64,000 nt of DNA from DASYPQ01 sp036006425 (lineage in GTDB: Bacteria; Planctomycetota; UBA1135; GCA-002686595). The DNA lies in assembly GCA_036006425.1 (NCBI GenBank), contig DASYPQ010000005.1, positions 1 to 64,000 of the forward strand, read 5' to 3'. Of this stretch, positions 17,361-26,274 are shown in pieces. A program made the translations under genes and the position numbers. The notes under the pieces were generated by a model. The model did no database searches. It saw only the letters and a list, made by a program, of their open reading frames with translations, and was not told the origin of the DNA. Numbering within the stretch: the stretch's first letter is position 1; each line of letters begins with the position of its first letter.

Positions 17361-19952
17361 GTGCATATTCAGGGCGTGGGTTCCAAGTCCGCAGGAATCT
17401 CCGACCCCGACGCGGAGCGACTGCTCGCGGAGTCAGGTTGGGTCCGGCGTCTGGCACTGCATCTCGTCCGCGACGGGACGACCGCCGAGGACATCGTGCA
17501 AGAGACCTGGCTCGCCGCGCTGCGGCATCCACTTCCGTCGGATGGACGATTGCGGCCTTGGCTCGCTCGCGTCGTCCTGAATCTCACTCGACAGCACCGA
17601 CGTGGTGAGCTGAGCAGACTGAACCGAGAGAGCGCTGCTGCCAAGCCCGACGTAGCCCCGTCCGATCGAGAGTCGGCGCAGCGCCTCGAATCCCAGCAGC
17701 TTCTTCTCGATGCGCTTCGAGAGGTTCCCGAGCCCTTCCGTTCCACTCTGCTCGCCAGGTACTTCGATGGAATCTCCGCTGCGGACATCGCCCGGCGCGA
17801 GGGAATCCCGGCGAGCACGGTGCGCTGGCGGCTGCAACGTGGGATCACGGATCTGCGCGCGCGTCTCGACAAGCGCTTCCACGGTGAGCGAGGGTCCTGG
17901 TGCCTGGCGCTGTTGCCACTCGTGCGCCACCCACCGCTCGGGGAGATCGCTGCGGGGAGTCTCTCTGCGATCACAAAGGGAGTCTTGATCATGAGCACGA
18001 GCACGAAGGTACTCATCGCTGCAGCGGTCGTGCTGACCGCGATCGTCGGCGTGTCGATCGTGAACGAACGCCAGTCCGTGACGCATGCGGAGCCGAACGC
18101 TCCCGTTCAGGAGTTCGCGCTCCAGGCTCCGGCCGACAAGGCCACCGCCGACGTGCTCGCGCCGGATCCTGCGGACAGGTCGCGTGAGAGCATCGGCGCT
18201 CCGAGCACGCACCAAGGCGACACCTTCATCTCTGCTGCGAATGCAGTAGCTCAGCAGCGGCGAACGATCGAGGGAACCACGATGGATCTCCTCGCGGACG
18301 CGGTCCCGGACATCCCCGTGGAGTTCTACCCCGACGGACCAAAGGATTCCCACGCAGAAGCCGGCACTACGAGCGACGCACAGGGTCGATTTCGGTTGGA
18401 GATCGTCGATCGCCCGGGCGTTCTGAGAGCCGGCTCGAGCTCGTGGACGAGCGTGTTCGAGCCGAGGATCGAGCCGTCTCGACCGTCATCCGGATACCTG
18501 CTGGTCATCGCAGCAGTTCAGCCGCGGTCTGGCCGCGTGATTGACGAGAGCGGAGCTCCAGTATCCGACGCCGAAGTTCGTGTCGAGTTGCCGGGTTCAA
18601 CCTCGTGGCTTCCAAAGAAGAGATTCACGTTTGGCGTGGACAACGAGGTTCGGTCCTCGTTTCCGCTGCGTCTGGATCTCAGCAACACCGCGCGATGGAT
18701 CGTCGCGAGCGACGCTCAGGGGAACTTTGCGATACCGAACGGTCCACGTATCAAGGACGCCCTCCTCGTCACACTGCACCACGGATACGCCACCGACGTC
18801 CGGAGCCTGCCGGCAGGCGACGGAGAGATCAGGATCATGCTCCGCCCTCCCCAGAGTCATGTTCGAGGACGCGTCGTCGATGCCCACGACGCCCCCGTCC
18901 CCTGGACATGGGTCTTCTTCGGCTCCAGCCGCGTGCGGACCGAGGAGGACGGTCGCTTCGATTTGGACCTCGGCGCAAATCCGGAGGGCAGTCAGCTCAT
19001 CGCGGTGAAGGAGGGCTGGATGCCCGTCTATCAGCCATGCCTCACCGCGTCGCCTTTGGATCCAGACGCCTGGCCTCATCCGCTCGTTCTGGTGCTACGA
19101 CAGGAAACGTCGAGCATCCACGGTCAGGTCGTGGACACTCAAGGCCGCCCCCTTCCGCGCTGTCGGGTCCGGGCCCTCGATCCCGTCAGCCTGAACGAAC
19201 TCCTTCCAGAACGTGTTGCGAAGTCGGGGCGCGATGACGTCGGGAAGGATCTGGTGCTCGGCGGCAGCGAGGTCTCCACGGACGCCGACGGGCAATTCGT
19301 GCTCCGCGGCTTGGTGCCACGCCGCTACCGGCTTCACGCATTGGACCTCGGTTCCATCGCTTCAGCGGATACGGAACCGATCGAAGCCGGGAGTGCCGAT
19401 ATCCGGATCCGGATCGACACCGGCGCGTGCTATCCATGCGTGGCAGGCCAACTCGTCGATCGCACCGGTCACCCAGTAGCAAACATGAGGGTGCAGGCGC
19501 GACGCGGCGCGCTGATGTCGGATGAAGTGCGGACGGACACCGATGGCCGCTTCAGGCTGCCGCCCGTTTCGCGGGACGCCGAAAGCATCGCGGTTCTCCC
19601 CGAGGCCGCCGTACCGCGCCTCTTCCAGATCAGGGGCCTTCCCGATCTCTGTTCCCTGCACCTCGTGATTCCAAAGTTCGGCGATCTGAGGGTCGAGGTC
19701 GTGACTCCGGGCCTCGCCGCCGACAACTTCGCGGTGCTTGACGAGGCCGGCGCGCGCATCGAGATCGCGCAGCACTATGGAGGGGGTGGTTGGATGGGAC
19801 CGCTCGCGGTCATTCCTGTCGAAGATGGAAAGTCCGGATGGGCGATCGTCCCCGAGGATGCGGTGACCATCGTTCTCCTGAAGGATGGCAACGAAGTCGC
19901 TCGTCAGTCGCTTCAGGTGAAACCGGATGAGCTGAGCGTCGTCCGGATGTGA
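17361..19952 (+). CDS. ECF sigma factor fused to a membrane segment and carboxypeptidase-regulatory-like repeats
   Basis: The 863-residue protein begins with an ECF sigma factor: region 2 with TAEDIVQETWLAALR (~40-55) and region 4 with VPEPFRSTLLARYFDGISAADIARREGIPASTVRWRL (~125-160). A hydrophobic segment follows (KVLIAAAVVLTAIVGVSIV, ~215-233), then ~600 residues of repeated Ig-like/carboxypeptidase-regulatory units (GRVIDESGAPVSDAEVRVEL, GRVVDAHDAPVPWTWV, GQVVDTQGRPLPRCRV, GQLVDRTGHPVANMRV). The fusion suggests a sigma factor held at the membrane by its own surface domain. I see no frameshift; one frame runs throughout. It starts with GTG. Confidence 0.85.
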   Translation: MHIQGVGSKSAGISDPDAERLLAESGWVRRLALHLVRDGTTAEDIVQETWLAALRHPLPSDGRLRPWLARVVLNLTRQHRRGELSRLNRESAAAKPDVAPSDRESAQRLESQQLLLDALREVPEPFRSTLLARYFDGISAADIARREGIPASTVRWRLQRGITDLRARLDKRFHGERGSWCLALLPLVRHPPLGEIAAGSLSAITKGVLIMSTSTKVLIAAAVVLTAIVGVSIVNERQSVTHAEPNAPVQEFALQAPADKATADVLAPDPADRSRESIGAPSTHQGDTFISAANAVAQQRRTIEGTTMDLLADAVPDIPVEFYPDGPKDSHAEAGTTSDAQGRFRLEIVDRPGVLRAGSSSWTSVFEPRIEPSRPSSGYLLVIAAVQPRSGRVIDESGAPVSDAEVRVELPGSTSWLPKKRFTFGVDNEVRSSFPLRLDLSNTARWIVASDAQGNFAIPNGPRIKDALLVTLHHGYATDVRSLPAGDGEIRIMLRPPQSHVRGRVVDAHDAPVPWTWVFFGSSRVRTEEDGRFDLDLGANPEGSQLIAVKEGWMPVYQPCLTASPLDPDAWPHPLVLVLRQETSSIHGQVVDTQGRPLPRCRVRALDPVSLNELLPERVAKSGRDDVGKDLVLGGSEVSTDADGQFVLRGLVPRRYRLHALDLGSIASADTEPIEAGSADIRIRIDTGACYPCVAGQLVDRTGHPVANMRVQARRGALMSDEVRTDTDGRFRLPPVSRDAESIAVLPEAAVPRLFQIRGLPDLCSLHLVIPKFGDLRVEVVTPGLAADNFAVLDEAGARIEIAQHYGGGGWMGPLAVIPVEDGKSGWAIVPEDAVTIVLLKDGNEVARQSLQVKPDELSVVRM

Positions 19953-19980
19953 TCGTTTCGTGCACTGACAATCCTGGTCG

Positions 19981-20458
19981 TCATCCGATCTCCGCGCGCA
20001 GAGCGAGTGCTTGAGCGAGGTGGGACGCGTCGACCGCAGCTGCGCCGTCCACATCGGCGACGGTCCGCGCGACGCGCCGCAAGGACTGGATCGCGCGCGC
20101 CGAGAGTCCGCGGCGGCGTGCGGCGGTGCCGAGGAGCGTGCGCGCCTCTTGTTCGAGCGGCGCGAAGCGGTCGAGCTCGTCGGCGGACAGCTCGCCGTTG
20201 CGCCGCGTGCCTTGCCGCTCGCGACTGCGTTCCACGGCGCGCGCGACCTGCGCTCGCAGGTCCGCCTCCGTTGGCGAGCCGGCGGCCGCGCTCGCGCCGT
20301 TCGGAAGCTCCGCGAGCTCGTCGACTGCGGGTGCCGCGACCTCGACGACGAGATCCATGCGGTCGAGGAGCGGTCCGGAGATCCGTTGCCGGTAGCGCTG
20401 CACGAAGTTCGGCGGGCAGCGGCAGGGAATCCGACCGTGACCGCGGTAGCCGCACGGA
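19981..20458 (-). pseudogene. comM: comM (YifB, Mg-chelatase-like) 3' part, cut off by the island
   Basis: Read on the minus strand from 20458, this encodes the C-terminal third of ComM: the CPCGYRGHGR...C.C cluster, RYRQRISGPLLDRMDLVVEV, and the helical Mg_chelatase_C end (RGLSARAIQSLRRVARTVADVDG). ComM is a hexameric branch-migration helicase used in natural transformation. There is no start codon of its own; the ORF merely reads back into island DNA. The missing N-terminal two thirds are encoded at 63471-64000 and beyond, and the two pieces join in frame with no missing codon. Confidence 0.95.
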
Positions 20459-20481
20459 CATGGCAGCGTTGCCAATCTGCC
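20444..20481 (+). other. Left attachment junction of the island (att site half)
   Basis: The chromosomal side reads GTAGCCGCACGGA up to 20458 (comM). The CA crossover dinucleotide is at 20459-20460, then the element side TGGCA, then the 14-bp arm GCGTTGCCAATCTG at 20466-20479. The arm is the exact reverse complement of the arm at 63453-63466 on the other end. Only CA is shared as a direct repeat, as expected for a serine integrase rather than a tyrosine one. Confidence 0.9.
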
Positions 20482-20915
20482 AGTCCCAAATTCGGGCAAG
20501 GAGAGCGCCCCCAAGGGGCTATCCAAGAGCCCTCCAGACCCTCGGAGATCGAATCCGAGCCCTCCGGATGGATCTCGGCCTGAGCCAGCCAAGGGTCGCA
20601 GAGCGGCTTGGCGTTGCACCTGAGACGGTCCTCCACTGGGAGCTCAACCAAACCCAACCCGGAGTCCGGCATGTCCGGGCAGTCTCGGAGTTCCTGGAGT
20701 ACTTCCCGATTCCGGCAAGCGCGAACTTGCCGGACCAGCTAGTCGCCACACGACGGAGGCTGGGGCTCACCCAGAGAGGCCTTGCCCTAAGGCTTCGGGT
20801 CGATCCGAGCACGATCCTTCGTTGGGAGCATGGCAAGGGGCGACCACCACCGACGCTGGGGTGCCGGCTGCAGCAACTCGTCCAGGAAGATCGTGAGCGA
20901 AGGGCTTCCTCGTAG
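20460..20915 (+). CDS. Tandem helix-turn-helix segment; detached C-terminal part of the island integrase
   Basis: From an ATG formed at the junction (20460-20462) the frame runs 151 codons to TAG at 20915. It holds two XRE-like helix-turn-helix units: LGDRIRALRMDLGLSQPRVAERLGV with VLHWELNQTQP (~residues 26-75), and LVATRRRLGLTQRGLALRLRV with ILRWEHGKGRP (~90-130). In the circular island this frame is continuous with the integrase gene (codon CTC at 63470-63472 then ATG GCA). No ribosome site precedes the junction ATG, and the frame is also open upstream through antisense comM, so expression in the integrated state is uncertain. HTH tails of this kind occur as short genes next to recombinases. 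Confidence 0.75.
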   Translation: MAALPICQSQIRARRAPPRGYPRALQTLGDRIRALRMDLGLSQPRVAERLGVAPETVLHWELNQTQPGVRHVRAVSEFLEYFPIPASANLPDQLVATRRRLGLTQRGLALRLRVDPSTILRWEHGKGRPPPTLGCRLQQLVQEDRERRASS

Positions 20916-21208
20916 GCACGAGGCAGCTTCGTTGTGGGTCGACCGCCACTAGTGACTCGATCCCTGTCTCCTCTGGGTACCCAGGACTTCTCAGAACTGA
21001 GAGCGGAACTACGACTGGTATTCCCCCCGCGTTCGGGATCCTTGATCGCTCTTTCCCAGCCTTCAGCTGATGTAGTTGTGCGAATAGGGAAAACTGGAGT
21101 CTGCTAGAATGGAATGGAAGAGCATCCTCGCGGCGCGGTTCTTCGTTCGTGAGGTTGCTCTCCTCCTCGAACATGTATTCAAGAAGGAACAAAGCAGTTC
21201 ACCTGGTG

Positions 21209-21991
21209 ATGACAGAGCACGCGGCGTGGCAGCCGGGTGACGGAAGTCATCGACGTGTGTTCGCACTCGAAGATGGTGCCTTATGGTTGGCGGTTGCATC
21301 ACGACGTGGCGTGACCTGCCGGCAACTGACTGGGAAAGCAGACCGTCCTAGGCTTGACAGGGTAAGCATGCCCAAGGGATTGCCGGCAGACGTACCGGAA
21401 TTGGCAGGGAAGCTGTCCCGCCTTGGCGCGGTCGGACGGTTCCGCAATCCGAGCCTCTGGGATGCCCTGGCGATCGCGGTGATTCGACAGGTAATCCGCG
21501 CTGGGCAAGCAGCCGTCCTCTACCGCGCCTTCTGCGCTGCCTATGGCGGCCGTGTAGATCTAGGCGATGAAGAGGTCGCGCTCTTTCCATCACCCGAAAT
21601 CGTGCTCGGATTGACCGATCGGCAGTTCACGTCGGTCGGAATGGCGTTCAAGCGCCGACCACTGCGCGCAGTCGCTGAGGCGTACCTCAAGTACAGCTCC
21701 CAATGGCAGCATCTCAGCCCAGCGGCTCTTGTTCGCGAGCTGCAACGGGTTTCGCATGTCGGCGCGTGGACGGCCGGGGCTGCGGTGGCGGATTGGAGCA
21801 ATGACTTCGCTCTCTACCCCTACGCTGACCTCGCGGTGCGTACCTGGGCTGGCCGCGCAGCGCCGTCCTATCCCTGGCCGGTTGACGAAGTGGGGTTCGG
21901 GCAGTTGTGGCGACGAATCGCGGGTGATCACCTCTCCAGTCTCACACTCCTAACTCTGGCTTGGGGGAAGCATCATGGAGACAATCCCTGA
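21209..21991 (+). CDS. HhH-GPD DNA glycosylase-superfamily protein
   Basis: The ~260-residue protein has an AlkA/endonuclease III-type fold signature in its second half: a helix-hairpin-helix HVGAWTAGAAVADWSN followed by DFALYPYADLAVRTWA, where the Asp before LAVR is in the catalytic position. The Lys of bifunctional lyases is absent. The first half has a beta-rich N-terminal domain as in AlkA. I took ATG 21209; GTG 21149 gives 20 more residues. Its end overlaps the radical SAM gene by 17 bp, with a third gene behind it. HhH-fold proteins also include the base-hypermodification enzymes predicted in phages, so a role in modified DNA rather than repair is possible. Confidence 0.75.
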   Translation: MTEHAAWQPGDGSHRRVFALEDGALWLAVASRRGVTCRQLTGKADRPRLDRVSMPKGLPADVPELAGKLSRLGAVGRFRNPSLWDALAIAVIRQVIRAGQAAVLYRAFCAAYGGRVDLGDEEVALFPSPEIVLGLTDRQFTSVGMAFKRRPLRAVAEAYLKYSSQWQHLSPAALVRELQRVSHVGAWTAGAAVADWSNDFALYPYADLAVRTWAGRAAPSYPWPVDEVGFGQLWRRIAGDHLSSLTLLTLAWGKHHGDNP

Positions 21992-23441
21992 CTCCGCCAT
22001 AGCAGGCGCGGACCTGTCTCGACCCCTCGATGCCCTGTTCGTCAACGCACCACTACGGGATTACGACGAACGACCCCGCGTCAATGACTTTACGCTCCCT
22101 GTCCTAGGCATGGGTTACATCGCCACTCATGCTGCCCGCCAGGGATTCAATATTGGCGTCATCGACTCTGAGGCTCTCGGGTTAGGTGTCGCTCAGACAC
22201 AGCATCTTATCGAGAGGGTCGGCACCCGGTGGGTTGGGTTCAACCTCCTGGCACCGACCTACGAAATCAGCGCACGCATCGCTTCTGGCCTCGCGGAGGA
22301 CATTCGGCTCATGGTCGGTGGGCCTCAAGCAAGGGCAATGCCCACCGAAATCCTCGCTGATCCTCGATTCGCTCAGGTAGACGCCCTCGTTCTCGGGGAG
22401 GCTGAGACGCGCGTCGTCGAGCTGTTGCACGATCACCGACGGCGCGCTGAGCTACCCGGAGTAATGTGGCGCGATCGGCTTCTCGGTACCCCAGTCGCCA
22501 GCGAGGGAGCACCGACCGAACACCACATGGCACCGGACCTCAACGAGCTTGCATTTGTAGACAGGCGATTCTTCGCTGACGACCCATACTCGGCTGGGGA
22601 CGGACGACTCGAGGCAAACATGGTTGGGGCGCGCGGGTGCCCGTACGACTGCTCGTTCTGCGGGGCGGCGGTCTCCGCGAACTCCGACATCACCATCCGG
22701 GTTCGCAGGCCGGACAACATTCTCTCCGAGATGTATGAACTACGGGACACGTACGGGGTGACCGCATTTCGTTTCGTCGACGACCTGTTTCTTGGTGCGA
22801 AGCGCGTCATCGAGACGATGATGACCGCGTTCACTGCTGAGCGAGTGGGGGACTGGTGCGTGTGGGACGCCACGGGGCGAATCAACGTGCTCGATCGGCT
22901 CAGTGACGTCACGCTCGACAAGCTCGTAGCAGCCGGTCTGCGCGAAGTCGCCCTCGGAGTGGAGTCTGGAAGTCCGCGCGTGCTGGAGTACATTGACAAG
23001 CGAATTGATCCCGACATGGTGCGCCGCGTGATCCGAAGACTAAGCGAGCGAGGGCTCTCAGTGAAGAGTTACTTCGTTCTCGGGTTTCCGACCGAGACTC
23101 GGGAAGAACTTGCTGCCACCGTAGGTCTAGTCCGCGATCTATGGGACCTAACAGGCCAACTGCCCGGTCGGTTGCGGGCGAGCGTCTTCGAATTCCGCCC
23201 CTATCCCGGCACGCCGGAGTGGACGCGGCTCATGGCCACTGGCAAGTATGACGCACGGCAACTTCTTGACTACAGCACCGTCGACCTGACTAGCAACGGG
23301 CTTGATGAGGCGATGCGTGCGCGGGACGAATTCAACTTCTCCGTCAACATCCAGTTTGGAGAGGCCACGATCGAGGAAGTACGCAGTCACCTGCTCGATC
23401 TATCACGTGAGCAACATGAACGAAACGTGATGAAGACGTGA
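21975..23441 (+). CDS. B12-binding domain-containing radical SAM protein
   Basis: The 488-residue protein has an N-terminal cobalamin-binding-like Rossmann region (DALFVNAPL ... VLGMGYIATHAARQGFNIGVIDSE) and a radical SAM core with the cluster motif CPYDCSFC at about residue 220. Later conserved pieces are AFRFVDDLFL, REVALGVESGS and SYFVLGFPTET. Such enzymes methylate or rearrange unactivated carbons. A GGGGGAAG ribosome site precedes ATG 21975. It is overlapped by the glycosylase-like gene and shares GTGA with the kinase gene, so the three are one operon. The substrate is not evident. Confidence 0.9.
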   Translation: METIPDSAIAGADLSRPLDALFVNAPLRDYDERPRVNDFTLPVLGMGYIATHAARQGFNIGVIDSEALGLGVAQTQHLIERVGTRWVGFNLLAPTYEISARIASGLAEDIRLMVGGPQARAMPTEILADPRFAQVDALVLGEAETRVVELLHDHRRRAELPGVMWRDRLLGTPVASEGAPTEHHMAPDLNELAFVDRRFFADDPYSAGDGRLEANMVGARGCPYDCSFCGAAVSANSDITIRVRRPDNILSEMYELRDTYGVTAFRFVDDLFLGAKRVIETMMTAFTAERVGDWCVWDATGRINVLDRLSDVTLDKLVAAGLREVALGVESGSPRVLEYIDKRIDPDMVRRVIRRLSERGLSVKSYFVLGFPTETREELAATVGLVRDLWDLTGQLPGRLRASVFEFRPYPGTPEWTRLMATGKYDARQLLDYSTVDLTSNGLDEAMRARDEFNFSVNIQFGEATIEEVRSHLLDLSREQHERNVMKT

Positions 23442-24082
23442 GTATACGGAAGGGCTTGTTCATTGTGATCGATGGGCCGAGCGGAGTCGGCAAAACCACA
23501 ATCACCACGCATGTGAGTGGTCTTCTCCGCGAGCACGGCATTCCAGTGTTGGCGACTAGAGAGCCCACCCCATCACCAATTGGCAAACTCGCCCGCATGG
23601 GTACCCACCACTACCAGGGGATCACTCTGGCCTGTCTGGTTGCGGCCGACCGCTATCATCACCTCGAAACTGAGATCCGGCCCACGCTTGCTGCGGGTAC
23701 GCTAGTGCTCTGTGATCGTTACCTACCGACCAGCCTTGTGCTCCAGTGGCTCGATGGCGTGCCGGCGGCCTTGCTCTGGCAACTACACCACTACGCTGAC
23801 CGACCCGACCTGACCGTCATCCTCACTGCTGACCCGACTGTGTCGCGAGAACGTGCTGCGACTCGTGGAAACTACAGTCGGTTTCAGGGCGGTAGCGTCG
23901 AAGGCGGTACGGCTGAGCTGGACAGGTACCGGCAGGTGGCGGCTGAACTGGTGAACGCCGGGATGCCAGTCTACCTTCATGACGTGGGTACCCAGTCTGC
24001 GGTGGAGGTTGCAAGTTCTGTGGCTCACGAGATTCTAGTTCGGATCGATGCGTCGAATCCGGAAGCGCGGCTCCTCGGCTAG
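23438..24082 (+). CDS. dTMP kinase-like P-loop nucleotide kinase
   Basis: The 214-residue protein has P-loop IDGPSGVGKTT, the TMP-kinase EPTPSPIGKLAR segment, VAADRYHHL, and LCDRYLPTSLVLQW (DRY motif). These match thymidylate kinase closely, though the lid region (RAATRGNYSRFQGG) is divergent. It would phosphorylate dTMP or a modified pyrimidine nucleotide. It is the last gene of the three-gene operon; its GTG start overlaps the radical SAM stop by 4 bp. A housekeeping copy is expected elsewhere, so this one may serve the operon's own pathway. Confidence 0.85.
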   Translation: MSIRKGLFIVIDGPSGVGKTTITTHVSGLLREHGIPVLATREPTPSPIGKLARMGTHHYQGITLACLVAADRYHHLETEIRPTLAAGTLVLCDRYLPTSLVLQWLDGVPAALLWQLHHYADRPDLTVILTADPTVSRERAATRGNYSRFQGGSVEGGTAELDRYRQVAAELVNAGMPVYLHDVGTQSAVEVASSVAHEILVRIDASNPEARLLG

Positions 24083-24226
24083 TCGAAGGAAAAGCGCCGC
24101 GAAGACCAGGGGTGACCTCGACCACGAGCTGCCGTACCGGCTGACGCCGCGGATGCGATCGACGACCTGTAGGCCTCGATGCGGTCGCCAGGCACTCCCG
24201 TGTGCTAACCTCAGCACCCTTCGGGC

Positions 24227-26221
24227 ATGGCAAACGTCCAACCTACGCTTTTCGACACCGGGGTAAGGTTCGGGGCCTCCTTCTTGGCCGACCACGCGGG
24301 CCAGCTCATGCAGGACGGGAAGCTCGCGCTCACCGAGCTGGTCGCAAACGCCTATGACGCCGGAGCTAGCAGCGTCCACATCTCTTGGCCGACGGCGCTC
24401 GGCGACGAGTTCTTCATCGAGGACGACGGAACGGGCATGACGCTAGACGAGTTCAATCATCGATGGCGTATGCTCGGATACAACCGACAGTCCGAACAGG
24501 GGAAGTTCGCCGAGTTTCCACCCAGTAAGAAACAGGACAGGAAGAGCCGCGTCGCGTTTGGCCAGAGTGGAAAGGGTCGTCACGGCGCGTTCTGCTTCGC
24601 GAACAACTATCGCATCGAGACGTGGAAGGACGGCACGTGTCTGGCAGTCGAGGTCACTCTCACGAATGGTGGAAGGGAGCCGTTCGAGTTCGGCGAACCT
24701 AGGACGAAGAAGAAGCCCGGCCACGGCACGCGCATCACTGCTGTGGTGCAACGCAATCTCGTCGATGCTGAGTTGCTTTCCACGATGATCGGATCGAAGT
24801 TCCTCGTCGACCCCCAGTTCTTGATCAGATTCAATGGGAAACCACTCGCGCTTCTCGACCTCGACACCGCGCACTGCGTTCACATCACGGTCGATGGCCT
24901 TGGTGAGATTGAGGTCACCGAGATCAACCCACAAGCCAGCGACCGAACAACTCACCTACGTGGCCTCACGTGGTGGGTGCAAGGACGCATGGTCGGGAAC
25001 CCATCCTGGGATGGCCTCGACCGGGCGGGAGCGATCCTCGACGGACGCAGTTCGGTCGCAAAGCGCCTTAGCTACATCATCCGGGCTGACATTCTGAAAC
25101 CGCACGTGAAGGCTGATTGGACCGGATTCCATGCAACGGAGGAGTCCAACGCCGTGATGAAGCTCGCTCGCGCCCATGTGATCCAGCGTTTGGAAGCGCA
25201 TCTTGCCGACAGCCGCGCGACTCGCAAGCGCGACGCCTTGAACGAGACTGCCGTCGCCCTCAAGGATCTCGCGCCAGTATCTCGTCGCGTCGTGGGTGAG
25301 TTCACCGAACAGGTACTCGCGAAGTGTCCGAGCATCTCGCAAGGCGACCTCACGAAGGCAGTCGCGGTGTTCGCCAATATGGAGAAGTCTCGGACGAAGT
25401 ATGACCTCCTTGCGGAAATAGCTACGTGCTCACCTGACGACATCGATAAGTGGGCAGCCATTTTCAAGCGCTGGACCGCGAGCGACGCCGAGCACGTGCT
25501 AGGTGAACTCGAATGGCGATTGCAGCTCATTGACAAGCTCGAACGACTGCTCCAGCGGGAGCGCGCCGACGAATTGCACGACCTGCAACCGTTGTTTGAG
25601 CACGGATTGTGGATCTTCGGTCCGGAGTATGAGTCGCTCCATTTTCGTTCGAACCGATCACTCGTCACCATCGTGCGTGAGCTATTTCGTGGCAACGCGA
25701 CCGGCGTTAGCTCGCTTCGACCGGACTTCATCGCTCTCCCCGACCGTTCCATTGGTGTCTATACAACGGACGGGTTCGACGCGGATGGAGAGGTGTCCGG
25801 CATCGCCAAGGTACTGATCGTGGAACTAAAGCACGGCGGCGCAACGCTCACACGGAAGGAAGTCGCCCAGCCAGAGGACTACATTGCCGAGTTGCGGATG
25901 GGCGACCACGTACAAGCGACAACCCGCTTCGACGCATTCGTGCTCGGAAGCAAGCTCGCGCCTGATGGCGTTGGCGAGCGCAACATCGGGCAGCCGATGA
26001 ACGCCGTCATTCGTCCGATGACCTACGCGGTCCTATTGAAGCGCGCTCATGCTCGAACCTTCAACCTACTGAGCAAGGTGCGCCAGTCCTTCCCCGAGGC
26101 AAAGCCCGACGCCGATGTCGAGGCCGCCGTCGTCGAAGGTCACACGCTCTTCGACGACAGTCTTTTTCCCAAGCCGCTCGATGGCACAGGCAGTGGGCCG
26201 GAGCAGGCCAGTCAATCGTAG
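24227..26221 (+). CDS. GHKL-type ATPase with C-terminal PD-(D/E)XK-like nuclease domain
   Basis: The 664-residue protein begins with an Hsp90/MutL/MORC-like ATP site: ELVANAYDAGAS (N box), IEDDGTGMTLDEF (G1) and GQSGKGRHGAF (G2 lid). After a helical middle (~330-520) the C-terminus carries SLRPDFIAL and VLIVELKHGG, a D...ELK nuclease-like pair, about 50 residues apart, resembling the Shedu/DUF4263 group. This ATPase-nuclease make-up is common in single-protein or short-operon anti-phage systems. The next gene (AIPR-type) follows after 53 bp in the same direction. No methyltransferase is nearby. The function is inferred from domain content alone. Confidence 0.72.
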   Translation: MANVQPTLFDTGVRFGASFLADHAGQLMQDGKLALTELVANAYDAGASSVHISWPTALGDEFFIEDDGTGMTLDEFNHRWRMLGYNRQSEQGKFAEFPPSKKQDRKSRVAFGQSGKGRHGAFCFANNYRIETWKDGTCLAVEVTLTNGGREPFEFGEPRTKKKPGHGTRITAVVQRNLVDAELLSTMIGSKFLVDPQFLIRFNGKPLALLDLDTAHCVHITVDGLGEIEVTEINPQASDRTTHLRGLTWWVQGRMVGNPSWDGLDRAGAILDGRSSVAKRLSYIIRADILKPHVKADWTGFHATEESNAVMKLARAHVIQRLEAHLADSRATRKRDALNETAVALKDLAPVSRRVVGEFTEQVLAKCPSISQGDLTKAVAVFANMEKSRTKYDLLAEIATCSPDDIDKWAAIFKRWTASDAEHVLGELEWRLQLIDKLERLLQRERADELHDLQPLFEHGLWIFGPEYESLHFRSNRSLVTIVRELFRGNATGVSSLRPDFIALPDRSIGVYTTDGFDADGEVSGIAKVLIVELKHGGATLTRKEVAQPEDYIAELRMGDHVQATTRFDAFVLGSKLAPDGVGERNIGQPMNAVIRPMTYAVLLKRAHARTFNLLSKVRQSFPEAKPDADVEAAVVEGHTLFDDSLFPKPLDGTGSGPEQASQS

Positions 26222-26274
26222 GTCAACTTCTTCAGAAGCGCCGCGCCATCCCGCGCACAGGAGACCGCCTCCGA

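Noticed and set aside
24227..26221. MutL-type mismatch-repair protein
   Set aside because: Only the ATP site is shared; there is no MutL transducer or C-terminal endonuclease motif, and the end carries a D...ELK domain instead.
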